Of a stretch of DNA of 40,022 bases, positions 24,980-34,028 are shown piece by piece. The position numbers were made by a program, and so were the translations under genes. Within the stretch, counting starts at the first letter, position 1; every line of letters begins with the position of its first letter. The DNA is from Haloquadratum sp. (GTDB lineage: Archaea; Halobacteriota; Halobacteria; Halobacteriales; Haloferacaceae), in contig JAQCNF010000001.1 of NCBI GenBank assembly GCA_028275165.1, forward strand, positions 1-40,022. Reading direction: 5' to 3'. The notes below the pieces were generated by a model. The model was given only the letters and a program-made list of their open reading frames with translations. It searched no databases and was not told the origin of the DNA.

Positions 24980-25405
24980 ATGTCTGATGACCCTGCATAC
25001 GACATAGACTTTCGAGAAAACCCAACTGAGTATGAGGTTGGACGGGGAGAACAAGATGCATTTAAAGTTCAGCCGTATAAAAGTGAGTTGCTCCCTTTGT
25101 GGGGAATCAAGACACTACATGAGGCAGAGCGAGCGGCGACAGACATCTATCAGAAGTTCGAAGAATACAAGCAGGCACGGGAGTTCGTTGGGATGGATAT
25201 GGCCCGGAAGTATCTTCAGATGGGGTGGACACGAAGTCTTCGGTACGCCAAGTATCCTGGTGGACAAAAGTATGAAGACGGCGGAGAGCGTGAGCCGCAG
25301 GAATGGTATGATGAAGAAAAGTACAACATCTCACAAGTGTACCGGGAGTATCTTGAGAAAGTAAATGCAGATGAACAGTACCAGCAATTAAAAAACGATT
25401 GGTAG
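24980..25405 (+). CDS. DUF4385-family protein
   Basis: A 141-aa protein matching the DUF4385 family over its full length: IDFRENPTEYEVGRGEQDAF, QPYKSELLPLWGIKT, YKQAREFVGMDMARKYLQMG and WTRSLRYAKYPGGQKY. The family occurs in bacteria, phages and archaea and has no known function. It is rich in charged and aromatic residues, has no signal peptide and is presumed cytoplasmic. ATG 24980 (MSDDPAYD) is chosen; ATG 24968 and TTG 24965 would add 4-5 residues. Confidence 0.88.
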   Translation: MSDDPAYDIDFRENPTEYEVGRGEQDAFKVQPYKSELLPLWGIKTLHEAERAATDIYQKFEEYKQAREFVGMDMARKYLQMGWTRSLRYAKYPGGQKYEDGGEREPQEWYDEEKYNISQVYREYLEKVNADEQYQQLKNDW

Positions 25406-25642
25406 CCCTCTCGACACGTCATCGTGTTCAGTTGCGTTGCCATTCTATATGATGTATTCCACGTTTGTATTTATCCTCACTTCATGTGATTCGCGTCACG
25501 TTTCCGTTCGCAGCACGGGTGCGGCTCGCCCGTGCTGCCCCGCTACCGATATCGTCTTATCCTATGCGGCAAGAGACCTGGGTCACACGGCATCTTTCCA
25601 CAGTGAACGGCGGGATTCTCTTGCTGTATCGAGATAGATAGC

Positions 25643-25649
25643 ATATAAA
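25643..25649 (+). promoter_or_regulatory. TATA box of sppA
   Basis: ATATAAA is centred about 28 nt before ATG 25674, so transcription should start at the start codon. Confidence 0.55.
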
Positions 25650-25673
25650 CGCCCGCTCCCCCTACAAAATCAC

Positions 25674-26606
25674 ATGAAAATGTTCAGCCGTTCTAACGAG
25701 CATACGCTTATTGCCGCTGCCGTAATCGGAGCAACAGTGAGCATGGTTGGAAAGGAACTCATTGCTCAACTCTCCAGAGGGCGATTCGGAGACACTGAAG
25801 AATTCAATACAGCGAAAATAACTGTTTCTGGACCAATTCAGCGAGAGAGTGGAAGCCCCTCGCTGTCAGGAGTAGGCGGGACAACCGCTGATGACATAGT
25901 CGAGCAAATAGAAGCAGCTGACGAGAGTAAACATGTCGAAGCACTCGTCGTCGAGTTGAACACCCCTGGTGGTGAGGTGCTCCCCAGCGACGATATACGG
26001 CGAGCTGTCGTCGATTTTGACGGACCAACACTTGCGTTCGCGACAGATACGTGTGCGTCCGGGGGGTACTGGATTGCAAGCGGCTGTGACGAGTTGTGGG
26101 CTCGAGATGTGAGCCTCGTTGGCTCTATCGGTGTAGTCGGGTCACGCCCAAACGCGTCCGACTTAGCTAGTAAGCTCGGCATCTCGTATGAGCAATTCAC
26201 TGCTGGGAAATACAAGGATGCTGGTGTCCCACTTCGTGAAATTGAAGAAGATGAGCGGGAATACCTCCAGAGTATTATCGATGGTTACTATGACCAGTTT
26301 GTTGAGACGGTCAGTAAAGGCCGCAATATGGACCCTGAGACGATTCGAGAGACAGAGGCGCGAGTCTATCTTGGCACTGACGCCTTGGAAATGGGGCTTG
26401 TTGATGAGCTTGGGACTGAAGAAGATGTCAAGAGTCGAATTGAAGAGTTGATTGATACAGAGCCAGAGATTCGTGAGTTCGCACCTCAGCGCGGACTTAT
26501 TGAGCGACTGGGAATCGGTGCAGAACGGATTGCGTTTGCGTTTGGTAACGGCTTTGCGAGCATGTTTACAAACGAGAGTAGCGAAATTGATGTCGAAGTG
26601 CGGTAG
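25674..26606 (+). CDS. sppA: Signal peptide peptidase SppA-like (S49) membrane protease
   Basis: A 310-aa protein. Residues 11-33 form an N-terminal membrane helix. The serine nucleophile is S129 in DTCASGGYWIAS, and the conserved lysine region is AGKYKDAG (177-184), giving the Ser-Lys dyad of S49 peptidases. NTPGG (96-100) and SLVGSIGVVGSR (147-158) are family motifs. The single S49 domain is the short bacterial and archaeal form. It would degrade leftover signal peptides or membrane proteins on the outer or cytoplasmic membrane face. Transcribed alone from a leaderless promoter. Confidence 0.92.
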   Translation: MKMFSRSNEHTLIAAAVIGATVSMVGKELIAQLSRGRFGDTEEFNTAKITVSGPIQRESGSPSLSGVGGTTADDIVEQIEAADESKHVEALVVELNTPGGEVLPSDDIRRAVVDFDGPTLAFATDTCASGGYWIASGCDELWARDVSLVGSIGVVGSRPNASDLASKLGISYEQFTAGKYKDAGVPLREIEEDEREYLQSIIDGYYDQFVETVSKGRNMDPETIRETEARVYLGTDALEMGLVDELGTEEDVKSRIEELIDTEPEIREFAPQRGLIERLGIGAERIAFAFGNGFASMFTNESSEIDVEVR

Positions 26607-26803
26607 GGAAATACTCAAATGTCAGCGTTCGGTAGGACATCGCTAGCTTTGATCCGGTTTCCCTCATGCTACTGCAATACTGTTGTTTCTGTATTACTAT
26701 TGCGCGCATCGGTCTGAAGCTACCTATCGCTGTCCGTGAAGAGTGGATCTTCGAGAGGCACGACGTACATTCGGAGATGACAGTGAGCGAGTGAGTCAAA
26801 AGA

Positions 26804-27685
26804 TCATATCTCAGTCACCACTGCATCAGTAGGCGTGTTCCTCACAGCGACAATTTTGTTAGGGTGCTCAATGAGCACAGCTTCGCCACCTGAGGAATCC
26901 AGATTGGATCGAATGACATTTTGACACAATACCTGCCCTGTTCGTGTTGGCCTTTGCTGTCGTGAATGGCCAACGACCTGTGGAGGGGCATCCTGTTGAA
27001 TATGTTCGAAATCCATCCACAGAAGTCCCGCAGACGGACCTCGGCCAAATCCACCTCCAACTCCAAAGACAAGTTGGTATTCAGAGAGAATATCCAGCTG
27101 ATCGGCTCTATATCTCGCCTCCTGCAGCATAGTCAGCAACTGATTGCTCGCCTCGCTTGCTTGACGGTTTGCTCTTCCGATCTCGAAGTATTCGTTATCT
27201 CCTGCATGAGAATATGTATATCGATATCCCTCAAATGCAACTGCGATGCTTCCATCCGCGACGTGTTTGATAAATGATTCTCGTAAGCTTTCGTTCATCT
27301 TGATACTGTAGACACCTGGCCACTGAAATCGCTCAGGAAATAGGACGGCCATCTCGTGGTTACCGAGGTGATAGCGTACCCGTCCATCGGGTGCTTCCTT
27401 GGCAAGGCGTTCTAAAAGATCCAGGCATGCCCGGTTCTCATCTCCCCGGTCAATCAAATCACCATTCAGAATGAGTATATAATCATTGCCCGCCCAATGG
27501 AGAAGGCCATCCTCATCGGACCTGACGACTGGCGGATATTCGTCCGTCTCACCGACAGCAGTCAGTGCGTTTCGCGCAGCACTGAGATATCCATGAACAT
27601 CACTGAGACTCACGATTGCTGGTGACTCTCCACGAGTGCGGAACCACTCAATACTCTCTGGCGTTGCACTGGGATCAAAGTTCAT
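26804..27685 (-). CDS. Metallophosphoesterase (PPP-type calcineurin-like)
   Basis: A 293-aa protein. The five metal-binding blocks are in order: SDVHGY (28-33), NGDLIDRGDEN (74-84), GNHEMA (108-113), SHAG (about 168-171) and GHSRQ (about 241-245). The full NGDLIDRG plus GNHE pattern is that of the Ser/Thr phosphoprotein phosphatase and diadenosine tetraphosphatase branch, so a small phosphoester or phosphoprotein is the likely substrate. ATG 27685 is chosen over TTG 27706. There are no operon neighbours. Confidence 0.88.
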   Translation of the reverse strand: MNFDPSATPESIEWFRTRGESPAIVSLSDVHGYLSAARNALTAVGETDEYPPVVRSDEDGLLHWAGNDYILILNGDLIDRGDENRACLDLLERLAKEAPDGRVRYHLGNHEMAVLFPERFQWPGVYSIKMNESLRESFIKHVADGSIAVAFEGYRYTYSHAGDNEYFEIGRANRQASEASNQLLTMLQEARYRADQLDILSEYQLVFGVGGGFGRGPSAGLLWMDFEHIQQDAPPQVVGHSRQQRPTRTGQVLCQNVIRSNLDSSGGEAVLIEHPNKIVAVRNTPTDAVVTEI

Positions 27686-27706
27686 AGATGGATTATTATC
27701 CGGCAA

Positions 27707-28195
27707 GTAATCAGCGGTTGGGTCTAATGTGTCGTGTCGTCTGAATATATGTTAATACGTGACCAACAGCTGTATTTGGGGTTCGGAGGACAGGTTTATC
27801 AAGCGGCAATACAGGCAGTGGAACTCACAACACGATATTTGAGGCAATTAGGCCTCGGACATCAGGTGGTCTATTTGATAAATATCAATCCGTTGAAACT
27901 CAGGGTGAACATCTCGACAGTATCTCAAACGTTGCTCGTTTGGAGCTTCAGAGCACAAGGCTAAGCTGAATCGTATAGAGAACAGATGTTCAACTCCCTT
28001 CGCTTACTTCGCTCGCTGGGAAACGGACCTAATTGTTGAGGGCAAGGCTGGGCTTGTCAGTGATCTCTTCATCTGACCTAACCTGCTTCACTTTAGATTC
28101 AGTTCGGTCTAAGAGTGCCACTCACAACTTGGCGTCCTCAACCCTGAGTTGAGAGCATATCGACTGATGCTCTACCTCCGAGACGGTTGATAGCC
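27707..28195. other. Intergenic region with transposon right-end remnants
   Basis: No gene recognised; a 76-codon frame at 27734 looks spurious. Around 28000-28062 is CTTCGCTTACTTCGCTCGCT, then GGGAAACGG and GGGCTTGTCAGTGATC, resembling the GGCTTGTCAGTGG segment past the 3' end of the tnpB element at 4645. This is the probable end region of the tnpB relic that follows. Confidence 0.45.
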
Positions 28196-28900
28196 CTAAA
28201 GCAGATACAACTCCGCGATATTCTTGACTGCGTTGTCGTCAGCGTGGTTCTGATTTCTACATTGCCGGGTACTCAAACTCGTTCTGATGACGGTTGTCAT
28301 CACGGACATTCCCGTTGCACCGCTGTGACGTGTTCCCTGGATGTACGGTATCCACAAACGCGGCCCTCTCTTCTGAGCTGTACTCGACAAACCGCTTGAG
28401 TTTGTGGAACGCCCACATTGAGTGCCAGTCAGCGCACGACAAACGGTCTCGAATCTGGTCAAGTTTCTCACAGATGATTCCATCGCAATTGTATTCGAGT
28501 GTTTCCTTCGACAATTCCGTTTGCCATAGAGTGCAAGAGACATGAAGTGGGACTGCGTTGCACGTTTGCCTTCCTTTCGACATTCAATGCAGGAGCGAAT
28601 GCTGCTGGCAACTTCATGGCACACAGGAATCGAGTGCTAACAATTCAGCTTTGTTGCTCGTTGCACCGTGTCTCTGACTACATTTCTGACACCAGCCCGT
28701 GAGTGTTCGTTCTCTCACAGTCGGTGAGATGCAATATTGAACTCATCAAGCTACTCGTTGCCTGTGGATGTAAATAGCTCGTAGACTTGGTGGGAGAATC
28801 CGTCGAGCCGTGTAATGACGGTTCAACAGAAATACGTACTTCCTGATGCCATCGTGCTTTGGAGAAGCACTTTCGCTTGACATGTGCTGTGATGGGTTGC
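28196..28900 (-). pseudogene. tnpB: Degenerate tnpB, C-terminal two-thirds readable
   Basis: On the reverse strand, across shifting frames, one reads EKLDQIRDRLSCADWHSMWA, FHKLKRFVEYSSEERAAFVD, TVHPGNTSQRCNGNVRDDNR, HQNEFEYP, and then QNHADDNAVKNIAELYL up to the stop at 28196. These are the RuvC-III/zinc-ribbon and NAAKNI blocks of an IS1341-type TnpB different from that at 4670-5889. The first zinc Cys survives (TSQRCN), but frame changes and lost cysteines kill it. The start of the gene, toward 28900, is too worn to place. Confidence 0.75.
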
Positions 28901-29161
28901 GTTCTTAGCAGGGGTGTCGGTTTCTCCCCTCTCTACTCGCTCAGTTCACTCCGTTCCGCTCGGTCCTTGAGCGAGGCGACGATCTCGAAAGTGTTGAAAC
29001 GGCACAGCGAAACCAGATTCGGAACCGTTTAATTCTGAGGTGGGTGTAAAATGATTGTTGGTATTGTCCGGACCTGAGAACCTGAGATACGGTCGGACTG
29101 CGGGAGGAATCATCGCTAGAAGCCGCTGTGTAATTGGGAGTGAGGTGGAGTGATTAACGAG
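28901..29161. other. Transposon-end-like DNA before the MFS gene
   Basis: CTCTACTCGCTCAGTTCACT and TCCTTGAGCGAGG at about 28941-28980 repeat the motif near 8665. Nothing else is recognised. Confidence 0.35.
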
Positions 29162-29168
29162 TTTATAC
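29162..29168 (+). promoter_or_regulatory. TATA box of the MFS gene
   Basis: TTTATAC is about 20 nt before ATG 29185, a spacing close to that of leaderless promoters. Confidence 0.45.
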
Positions 29169-29184
29169 TATCCGACACACAATC

Positions 29185-30453
29185 ATGGAAAATGTGAGAC
29201 TGAGCAGGTACACGACGTTATTTCTCGCTGCCGGTATCTGGTTCATTGGAAAGTTTGTGCGCTATGCTTTTCCACCATTGTTTGAAACGCTACAGGGTAA
29301 TTATGAGATCTCGAATGCATTAATGGGGACGATTTACACTGCACTCCTCACAGTATATGCATGCCTGCAGTTCCCGTCTGGGATGCTGTCTGACCGGTTT
29401 GGGTCGGTTCGCGTCGTTGTGACCGGCGCTATGCTTGCAATTACTGGCTCATTATTAATTGTATTCGATTCCCCGCTGATAGTACTCATTGTTTCAATGA
29501 TGTTGATCGGAGTCGGAACTGGTGCACATAAGACAGTCTCAGTACAGATCCTTTCGAAGGTATATCCCGACCGAACTGGCCGGGTTCTTGGTATCTTTGA
29601 CACGTTTGGATCATATGGTGGAGTAGCTGCGTCGATTACTGTAACGACATTTTTGATTGCACCACCAGCGTTGAAACTCTTCGTTGGAATGCTGCCTGGG
29701 GCATCATGGCGAGGCGTATTTTTATTATCTGGGATCTCAGGATTGGTTCTTGCGACTGGGTTCGCTGTTTATGTTCCGGAGCAACTTCCAAACGATGCCC
29801 CAGCAATGGACGACACGAGAGAAGGTATTCCTGTCCCAGAATTCACCGACTACCTGAAACAATTGCTCAAGCCACGATTTTTCCTATTCCTCGTGATTGC
29901 AGTTTTATTTTCATTCTCTTACAATGGTGTTATAGCGTTTTTACCCCTCTATCTCTCAGAGGCAGGGGGGCTAAACACTGCATTAGCTAATCTTCTGTAT
30001 TCGACACTGTTTGCCGTTAGTGTTGTTCAGATACTAACAGGTGATATTAGCGACCGTGTCGGCCGTTTACCAATCATCGTTACCATGCTAGGTCTCTCTG
30101 GGGTAGCACTTGTGCTATCAGTCGTCTTTATTGAGACAACGGTAGTGATGCTGACGGCATTTGTGATTATATTCGCGGTTGGGAGCCATGGATTTCGCCC
30201 GGTGCGCGGCGTCTATTTCGTTGAGTTATTACCTGAATGGATTGCTGCTGGTGGACTTGGAGTCGTCCGCACTCTTTTAATGATTGCTGGAGCGGCCGCT
30301 CCACCAGTGGTCGGATATATTGCAGATATCTCAAACTTTCGTGCTGCCTTTGCACTGCTTGCGCTGTCGATGCTTGGTGCGATGGTTCTCAGTGGCGGGT
30401 TACTTCTGTTAGAGATGCGACATCCAGCAGAATCTACGCGCTTTAGCCGATGA
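29185..30453 (+). CDS. Major facilitator superfamily transporter
   Basis: A 422-aa protein with 12 predicted helices and a polar central loop (about residues 200-225, DAPAMDDTREGIPVPE). The motif-A-like loops GMLSDRFGSVRVV (after helix 2) and GDISDRVGRLPIIV (after helix 8) are the defining MFS signature. The family includes sugar-phosphate, nitrate and drug transporters. Sequence alone does not reveal the substrate. Transcribed alone. Confidence 0.9.
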   Translation: MENVRLSRYTTLFLAAGIWFIGKFVRYAFPPLFETLQGNYEISNALMGTIYTALLTVYACLQFPSGMLSDRFGSVRVVVTGAMLAITGSLLIVFDSPLIVLIVSMMLIGVGTGAHKTVSVQILSKVYPDRTGRVLGIFDTFGSYGGVAASITVTTFLIAPPALKLFVGMLPGASWRGVFLLSGISGLVLATGFAVYVPEQLPNDAPAMDDTREGIPVPEFTDYLKQLLKPRFFLFLVIAVLFSFSYNGVIAFLPLYLSEAGGLNTALANLLYSTLFAVSVVQILTGDISDRVGRLPIIVTMLGLSGVALVLSVVFIETTVVMLTAFVIIFAVGSHGFRPVRGVYFVELLPEWIAAGGLGVVRTLLMIAGAAAPPVVGYIADISNFRAAFALLALSMLGAMVLSGGLLLLEMRHPAESTRFSR

Positions 30454-30522
30454 TTTGAGGGTGTTATACCGAACCCTCGGGTCAGGACATCTAAGCGGCT
30501 CTGCCACGATCGCATGTATCAC

Positions 30523-31961
30523 TCATACCCCGATATCTACCTGAAATGGCTCTTCAGACAAACCGGAACTGGTGGTCGGAATCGGTCGGTAATCAGCGGG
30601 TCTCGTGATAAGAGACAAACTCTTGCCGACGGTTTGTGTTTTCGACTGCTTCTTCGGTATCCATCGGGACATCCAATTACATAACTGCATCCTAAAAGCG
30701 AGTCCAATCAGCCGGTGCTGCATATTTGAGCGTTCGACCTCATCAGCTGGAAAGAGATAAACGTCAACGACATTATCGAGCATTCTCATTGCTGTTTCGA
30801 TTGTCTCTGCGAGATACCCTCAATCAAGTTCAGCGTCGACAGTGTGAGTTACGAATTTTACACTCTCAAGGTTACAAACGGCATATTCATCGGTGCTCGT
30901 ATTTGTGATACCGCTCCTCAAATTCGGTTTCAAACACGTCGTGAAGATCTGAGGCTTCGTCGGGGCTAAGTAACGTCCACTGTTCGCCATCCCCGACACG
31001 TTTTATGAAGACGTCCGGAATCTATGCAGCCGTATTCATATCCGGTATGCGGCGACGCTCGTCGCGCATGTTTCGCTTGAGGTCGGTGAACGCTGGGAAG
31101 TTGAGGCGACAATAGGCGAGGTATGCACACACAGCATCACGACGTTTACCAGAGCGGTCATTTGCAGCCGTAACATCGTTGCTGATGTGAAGAAATGGCA
31201 CGACCTTGGTGGACTCAACGCCTGTGCTCTCAATGAGTGCCTCCTCCAATCGAAGGTCCGTCCAGTCGTTGCCGAGTCCACTGTTCGAGTTTGAGAGCTG
31301 TGCGTGGTGTTTGTACGAGTCGAAGACATTCTCTCAGTCGTCTTGAACAATCGTCAAGTAGCATTATGAAAGCTGTGGATGGGTTGAGCTGCTATGGAAA
31401 AGGGTGGGTGTCGATGAGGTGAATTCTAGTTTTGAGAGAACATCGTCGAATTCTTTCGCCCGTTCCTGTGGATTGTCTTCCCCGATTGCGACCCGCATTC
31501 AAAATGCCTGCGGGGGTTCTCCTTTCTGCTCTGTTTTCAAAAAATACCGCTGGTACAGCCTTTCCATCAGCATATACTTGAACTGCTCGTCGCAATCAAG
31601 TTCAACACATTCGGCAAGGTCATTAACGTTGAACTGCTCAGGAAGGCCGATATCGACACCTCGGTGCAGGTTCGTCGTGAATGCCTCACGGCACTTGCGG
31701 TCAAGTTCAAATTCAGTGAGATCATTACCGCATATCTCGCAGTCGTTGTTGAAAGAGATCAGTTGCAGTGTGTTTGAGCTTTGGTTCGCCTTCTGTGCGC
31801 GCGGTCAGGACTCGGGTGATAGCTTGATAGACTTCATCGATGGATACAGGCTCGTAGAGATTGCGTTCGATTTCAGTAACGAGGGTATCTCAGTCGCCTG
31901 AAGTAAGATTCGTTTCGATGTCTGTGCGTGCCCAGTCGATATTATTTAATTGACCGGACAT
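30523..31961 (-). pseudogene. nrdA: Decayed class I ribonucleotide reductase large subunit (nrdA)
   Basis: The remnant starts at ATG 31961, 24 nt after the nrdR stop on the same strand, as in an operon. Readable blocks are: MSGQLNNIDWARTDIETNLT then a TGA; EIERNLYEPVSIDEVYQA; FTTNLHRGVDIGLPEQFNVN; FTSSTPTLFHSSSTHPQLS; ENVFDSYKHHAQLS; ESTGVESTKVVPFLHISNDV; SGKRRDAVCAYLAYCRLNFP; DMNTAA*IPDVFIKRV. After about 30890 some 60-70 residues are missing, then comes STDEYAVCNLESVKFV and MRMLDNVVDV. The C-terminal part with the catalytic cysteine pair is gone. The active site and several frames are destroyed, so no enzyme can be made. It is a remnant of about 1.4 kb, about half the normal length. Confidence 0.9.
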
Positions 31962-31985
31962 TGGGGGTCGTTGTTGATTGTTGGC

Positions 31986-32498
31986 TCATGTGTGAGGCAA
32001 TTGGTCATCTGCTGTGGCTGGTTCGTAATCATCGACTTCTGCATCAAGAACCGCATCAAGTTCACGCAGGAATTCTTCAGGTTCGGAGAAAGCTTTGTAC
32101 ACCGAGACAAATCGAATATATGCGACTTTATCAATATCTTGTAGCCGATCAGAGACGAGCTCACCGATGAGACGAGATGAGACGATTTTCGTCTCTCGGT
32201 TTTGAACTGTGCTTTCGATGTCATCAACGAGATTCGTCACTGTTCTCTCGGATACCTCACGCTTCTGGACAGCGCGTTCAATTCCTGCGCGAAGTTTCGT
32301 GCGGTCGAAGGCTTCGATGGTTCCGTTCCGTTTCTTTACTTGGAGGGAGTCCCACTCCGGACGTTCGTAAGTCGTGAATCGAAACGAACATTCTCGACAC
32401 TCGCGGCGCCGTCGAACAGAAGTTCCGTCGCCACTGGTCTCGGTGTCTATGACACGCGCTCGTTCGCCCCCGCAGTCCGGGCAATCTATGGTTGTCAC
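31986..32498 (-). CDS. nrdR: NrdR transcriptional repressor of ribonucleotide reductase genes
   Basis: A 170-aa protein of the usual length. An N-terminal zinc ribbon (C6, C9, C34, C37: CPDCG...CRECSF) is followed by the nucleotide-sensing ATP-cone at about 52-140 (VKKRNGTIEAFDRTKLRAGI... to VYKAFSEPEEF). NrdR binds NrdR-box palindromes when loaded with dATP/ATP and lowers RNR transcription. The start is GTG 32498 with a strong Shine-Dalgarno (GGAGG, 32511-32507) 8 nt upstream, which is unusual in a region of leaderless genes. The only nearby RNR gene is the dead nrdA directly downstream, so targets must be elsewhere, such as a class II nrdJ. The gene itself is intact. Confidence 0.95.
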   Translation of the reverse strand: MTTIDCPDCGGERARVIDTETSGDGTSVRRRRECRECSFRFTTYERPEWDSLQVKKRNGTIEAFDRTKLRAGIERAVQKREVSERTVTNLVDDIESTVQNRETKIVSSRLIGELVSDRLQDIDKVAYIRFVSVYKAFSEPEEFLRELDAVLDAEVDDYEPATADDQLPHT

Positions 32499-32506
32499 TA
32501 ATTATT

Positions 32507-32511
32507 CCTCC
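32507..32511 (-). promoter_or_regulatory. Shine-Dalgarno GGAGG of nrdR
   Basis: It lies 8 nt before the GTG start on the reverse strand. It marks nrdR as a leadered mRNA, unlike most neighbours, and supports the GTG start. Confidence 0.6.
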
Positions 32512-32522
32512 AGATGTTTAAT

Positions 32523-32536
32523 CCCCATATATGGGG
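32523..32536. promoter_or_regulatory. Perfect palindrome CCCCATATATGGGG upstream of nrdR
   Basis: A 14-bp perfect inverted repeat centred about 32 nt upstream of the GTG. The centre ATATAT resembles the NrdR-box core (consensus near acaCwAtATaTwGtgt), and it overlaps the position of a TATA element (TATA in the centre). It could be an autoregulatory operator. This is inference; the outer bases differ from the bacterial box. Confidence 0.5.
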
Positions 32537-32838
32537 GTATCTTGTTTGTGACCGCAATATCTGATGGTAGTGGCGCACAAATAAATCTTCCCAATCTGAG
32601 TTTGTTTAGTGCAATCAGATTTGCGTACATATCAAATGTATATGTATACACGGGAAAGTGATAACTGGAAGAAATCACAGTTCGCTCAAATTGGGATCAC
32701 GAACACAGAGTCACAACGGTGAAACGATATCAAAATAATTAACATAGAATACCACACCTCAAGTTCGTGCTCTCGACTTCTGCCCAGCGTTATTCACTGA
32801 TCAGATCAATGTATCGAGCGTCAAGACACTGGTGGATG

Positions 32839-33645
32839 CTATCCGGTCTGGAAGGAAAAATCGAACGTTGGCGCACTGTGCGTGAGCGCTCCCATTGAGA
32901 TTATGTCGACGCCTGTGGCGGCGTAGTCGGCAACATCGCCAAGACGTATTCCACCGCTTGCTTCTGCGGTGGTGTCCTCAGGAAGGTGCTCAACACCACG
33001 CTTGACCTCAGCGGGTGAGAGGTTATCAAACAGGACGATATCGGCTCCAGCTTGAGCCGCTTTTCGACCTGTCTGTGGGCGTTCAACCTCAACTTCAACC
33101 TTGGTTGTAAAAGACACTTGCTCACGGAATTGCTCAATGGCAGTTTCTAACCCCATCTCTGCGATTTGGTTCTCTTTTATGAGCACCATATGTGAGAGAG
33201 TGAGCCGGTGAGTGTCGCCGCCACCAGCAACGACCGCTCGTTTCTCAATTCCTCGCAACCCAGGAGTCGTTTTTCGCGTGGCTGCAATCTGGACTGACTC
33301 GTCAACACTGTGAGCCTCCTCAACTGCGCGGTGTGTGAGTGTCGCCACACCTGAGGCGTGGCCGGTAATATTGACTGCGACGCGCTCACCGCGTAAAATT
33401 GGCTGTGCCTCACCAGTGACACGCAGGACGACCTCTCCTGGCGTCACCTGGTCACCATCCTCAACAGTCGCTGTCGAATCGACATCAAGATACTCAAAGA
33501 CACGAGTAGCAGCCGAGAGTCCCGCGACGACACCAGATTCTTTCGACACGAGTTCACCTGTCGTCTTACCTGGGACTGCATTCGTAACGTCGTGAGGACC
33601 GATGTCTTCTTTCAGCCACTGCTCAACCTGCGTTGTGGTAATCAT
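32839..33645 (-). CDS. nadC: Nicotinate-nucleotide pyrophosphorylase (carboxylating), NadC
   Basis: A 268-aa enzyme that converts quinolinate and PRPP to nicotinate mononucleotide, the third de novo NAD step. Conserved blocks are GERVAVNITGHASGVATLT (86-104), ATRKTTPGLR (122-131, phosphate binding), GGGDTHRLTLSHMVLIKENQ (141-160), LFDNLSP and EASGGI near the C-terminus. Length is normal for the family. ATG 33645 (MITTTQVEQWL) is chosen; an upstream in-frame start at 33705 would add a non-family tail. It lies apart from nadB and nadA, which are together 2 kb upstream on the same strand. Confidence 0.96.
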   Translation of the reverse strand: MITTTQVEQWLKEDIGPHDVTNAVPGKTTGELVSKESGVVAGLSAATRVFEYLDVDSTATVEDGDQVTPGEVVLRVTGEAQPILRGERVAVNITGHASGVATLTHRAVEEAHSVDESVQIAATRKTTPGLRGIEKRAVVAGGGDTHRLTLSHMVLIKENQIAEMGLETAIEQFREQVSFTTKVEVEVERPQTGRKAAQAGADIVLFDNLSPAEVKRGVEHLPEDTTAEASGGIRLGDVADYAATGVDIISMGALTHSAPTFDFSFQTG

Positions 33646-33875
33646 ATATACCAGTGATGCTGGTAATGATTCAACATTGCGACCAATTTGGACTGATGGC
33701 ACCATGATTCACCAACGTGACTGTCACAACTATCATCCCTGCATGCGGCTCTGTTTAGTAAGCACCGGCAACTGAGATCAGAGAGTGACGGCAGGTTTGG
33801 GTTTCTGAGAGGACACACTACTGGCAGTGTATATCAACTTCTTTCGGGAAATATGAATCAGCTTAGTGAGCGGCA

Positions 33876-34028
33876 TCATCGGAGGAGAGCAATCATGAGT
33901 GCACCGATAAACGTCACACCAGAGGCCATTCCCAGAAGGATGCTATTTAGCAGTACACCAATCATACCCCCTACCGCTGCCATCCCGGATACTCCAATCA
34001 GGAGTCTTTTGACCGATTGATTCTTCAT
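33876..34028 (-). CDS. Small membrane protein, 50 aa
   Basis: An ORF of 51 codons (MKNQSVKRLLIGVSGMAAVG...LLR then TGA). Basic head, then two hydrophobic stretches (about 9-27 and 29-48) with glycines at their centres, typical of small two-helix membrane proteins. No family recognised. It lies between nadC and other small genes on the same strand. Too short to be certain. Confidence 0.5.
   Translation of the reverse strand: MKNQSVKRLLIGVSGMAAVGGMIGVLLNSILLGMASGVTFIGALMIALLR

Larger units (their letters stand above)
32499..32838. other. AT-rich gap between nrdR and nadC
   Basis: Besides the nrdR control region described at 32507-32536, a TATA-like TTTATTTGTG (reverse strand, about 32586) may be an upstream nrdR promoter. 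No other gene or repeat was seen. Confidence 0.4.

Noticed and set aside
27734-27964. 76-codon plus-strand frame after the metallophosphoesterase
   Set aside because: It lies in transposon-end debris with no domain and an unlikely composition.
31404-31901. 165-codon plus-strand frame
   Set aside because: It is antisense to the readable nrdA remnant. The Ser/Cys-rich translation is a shadow of that coding sequence.
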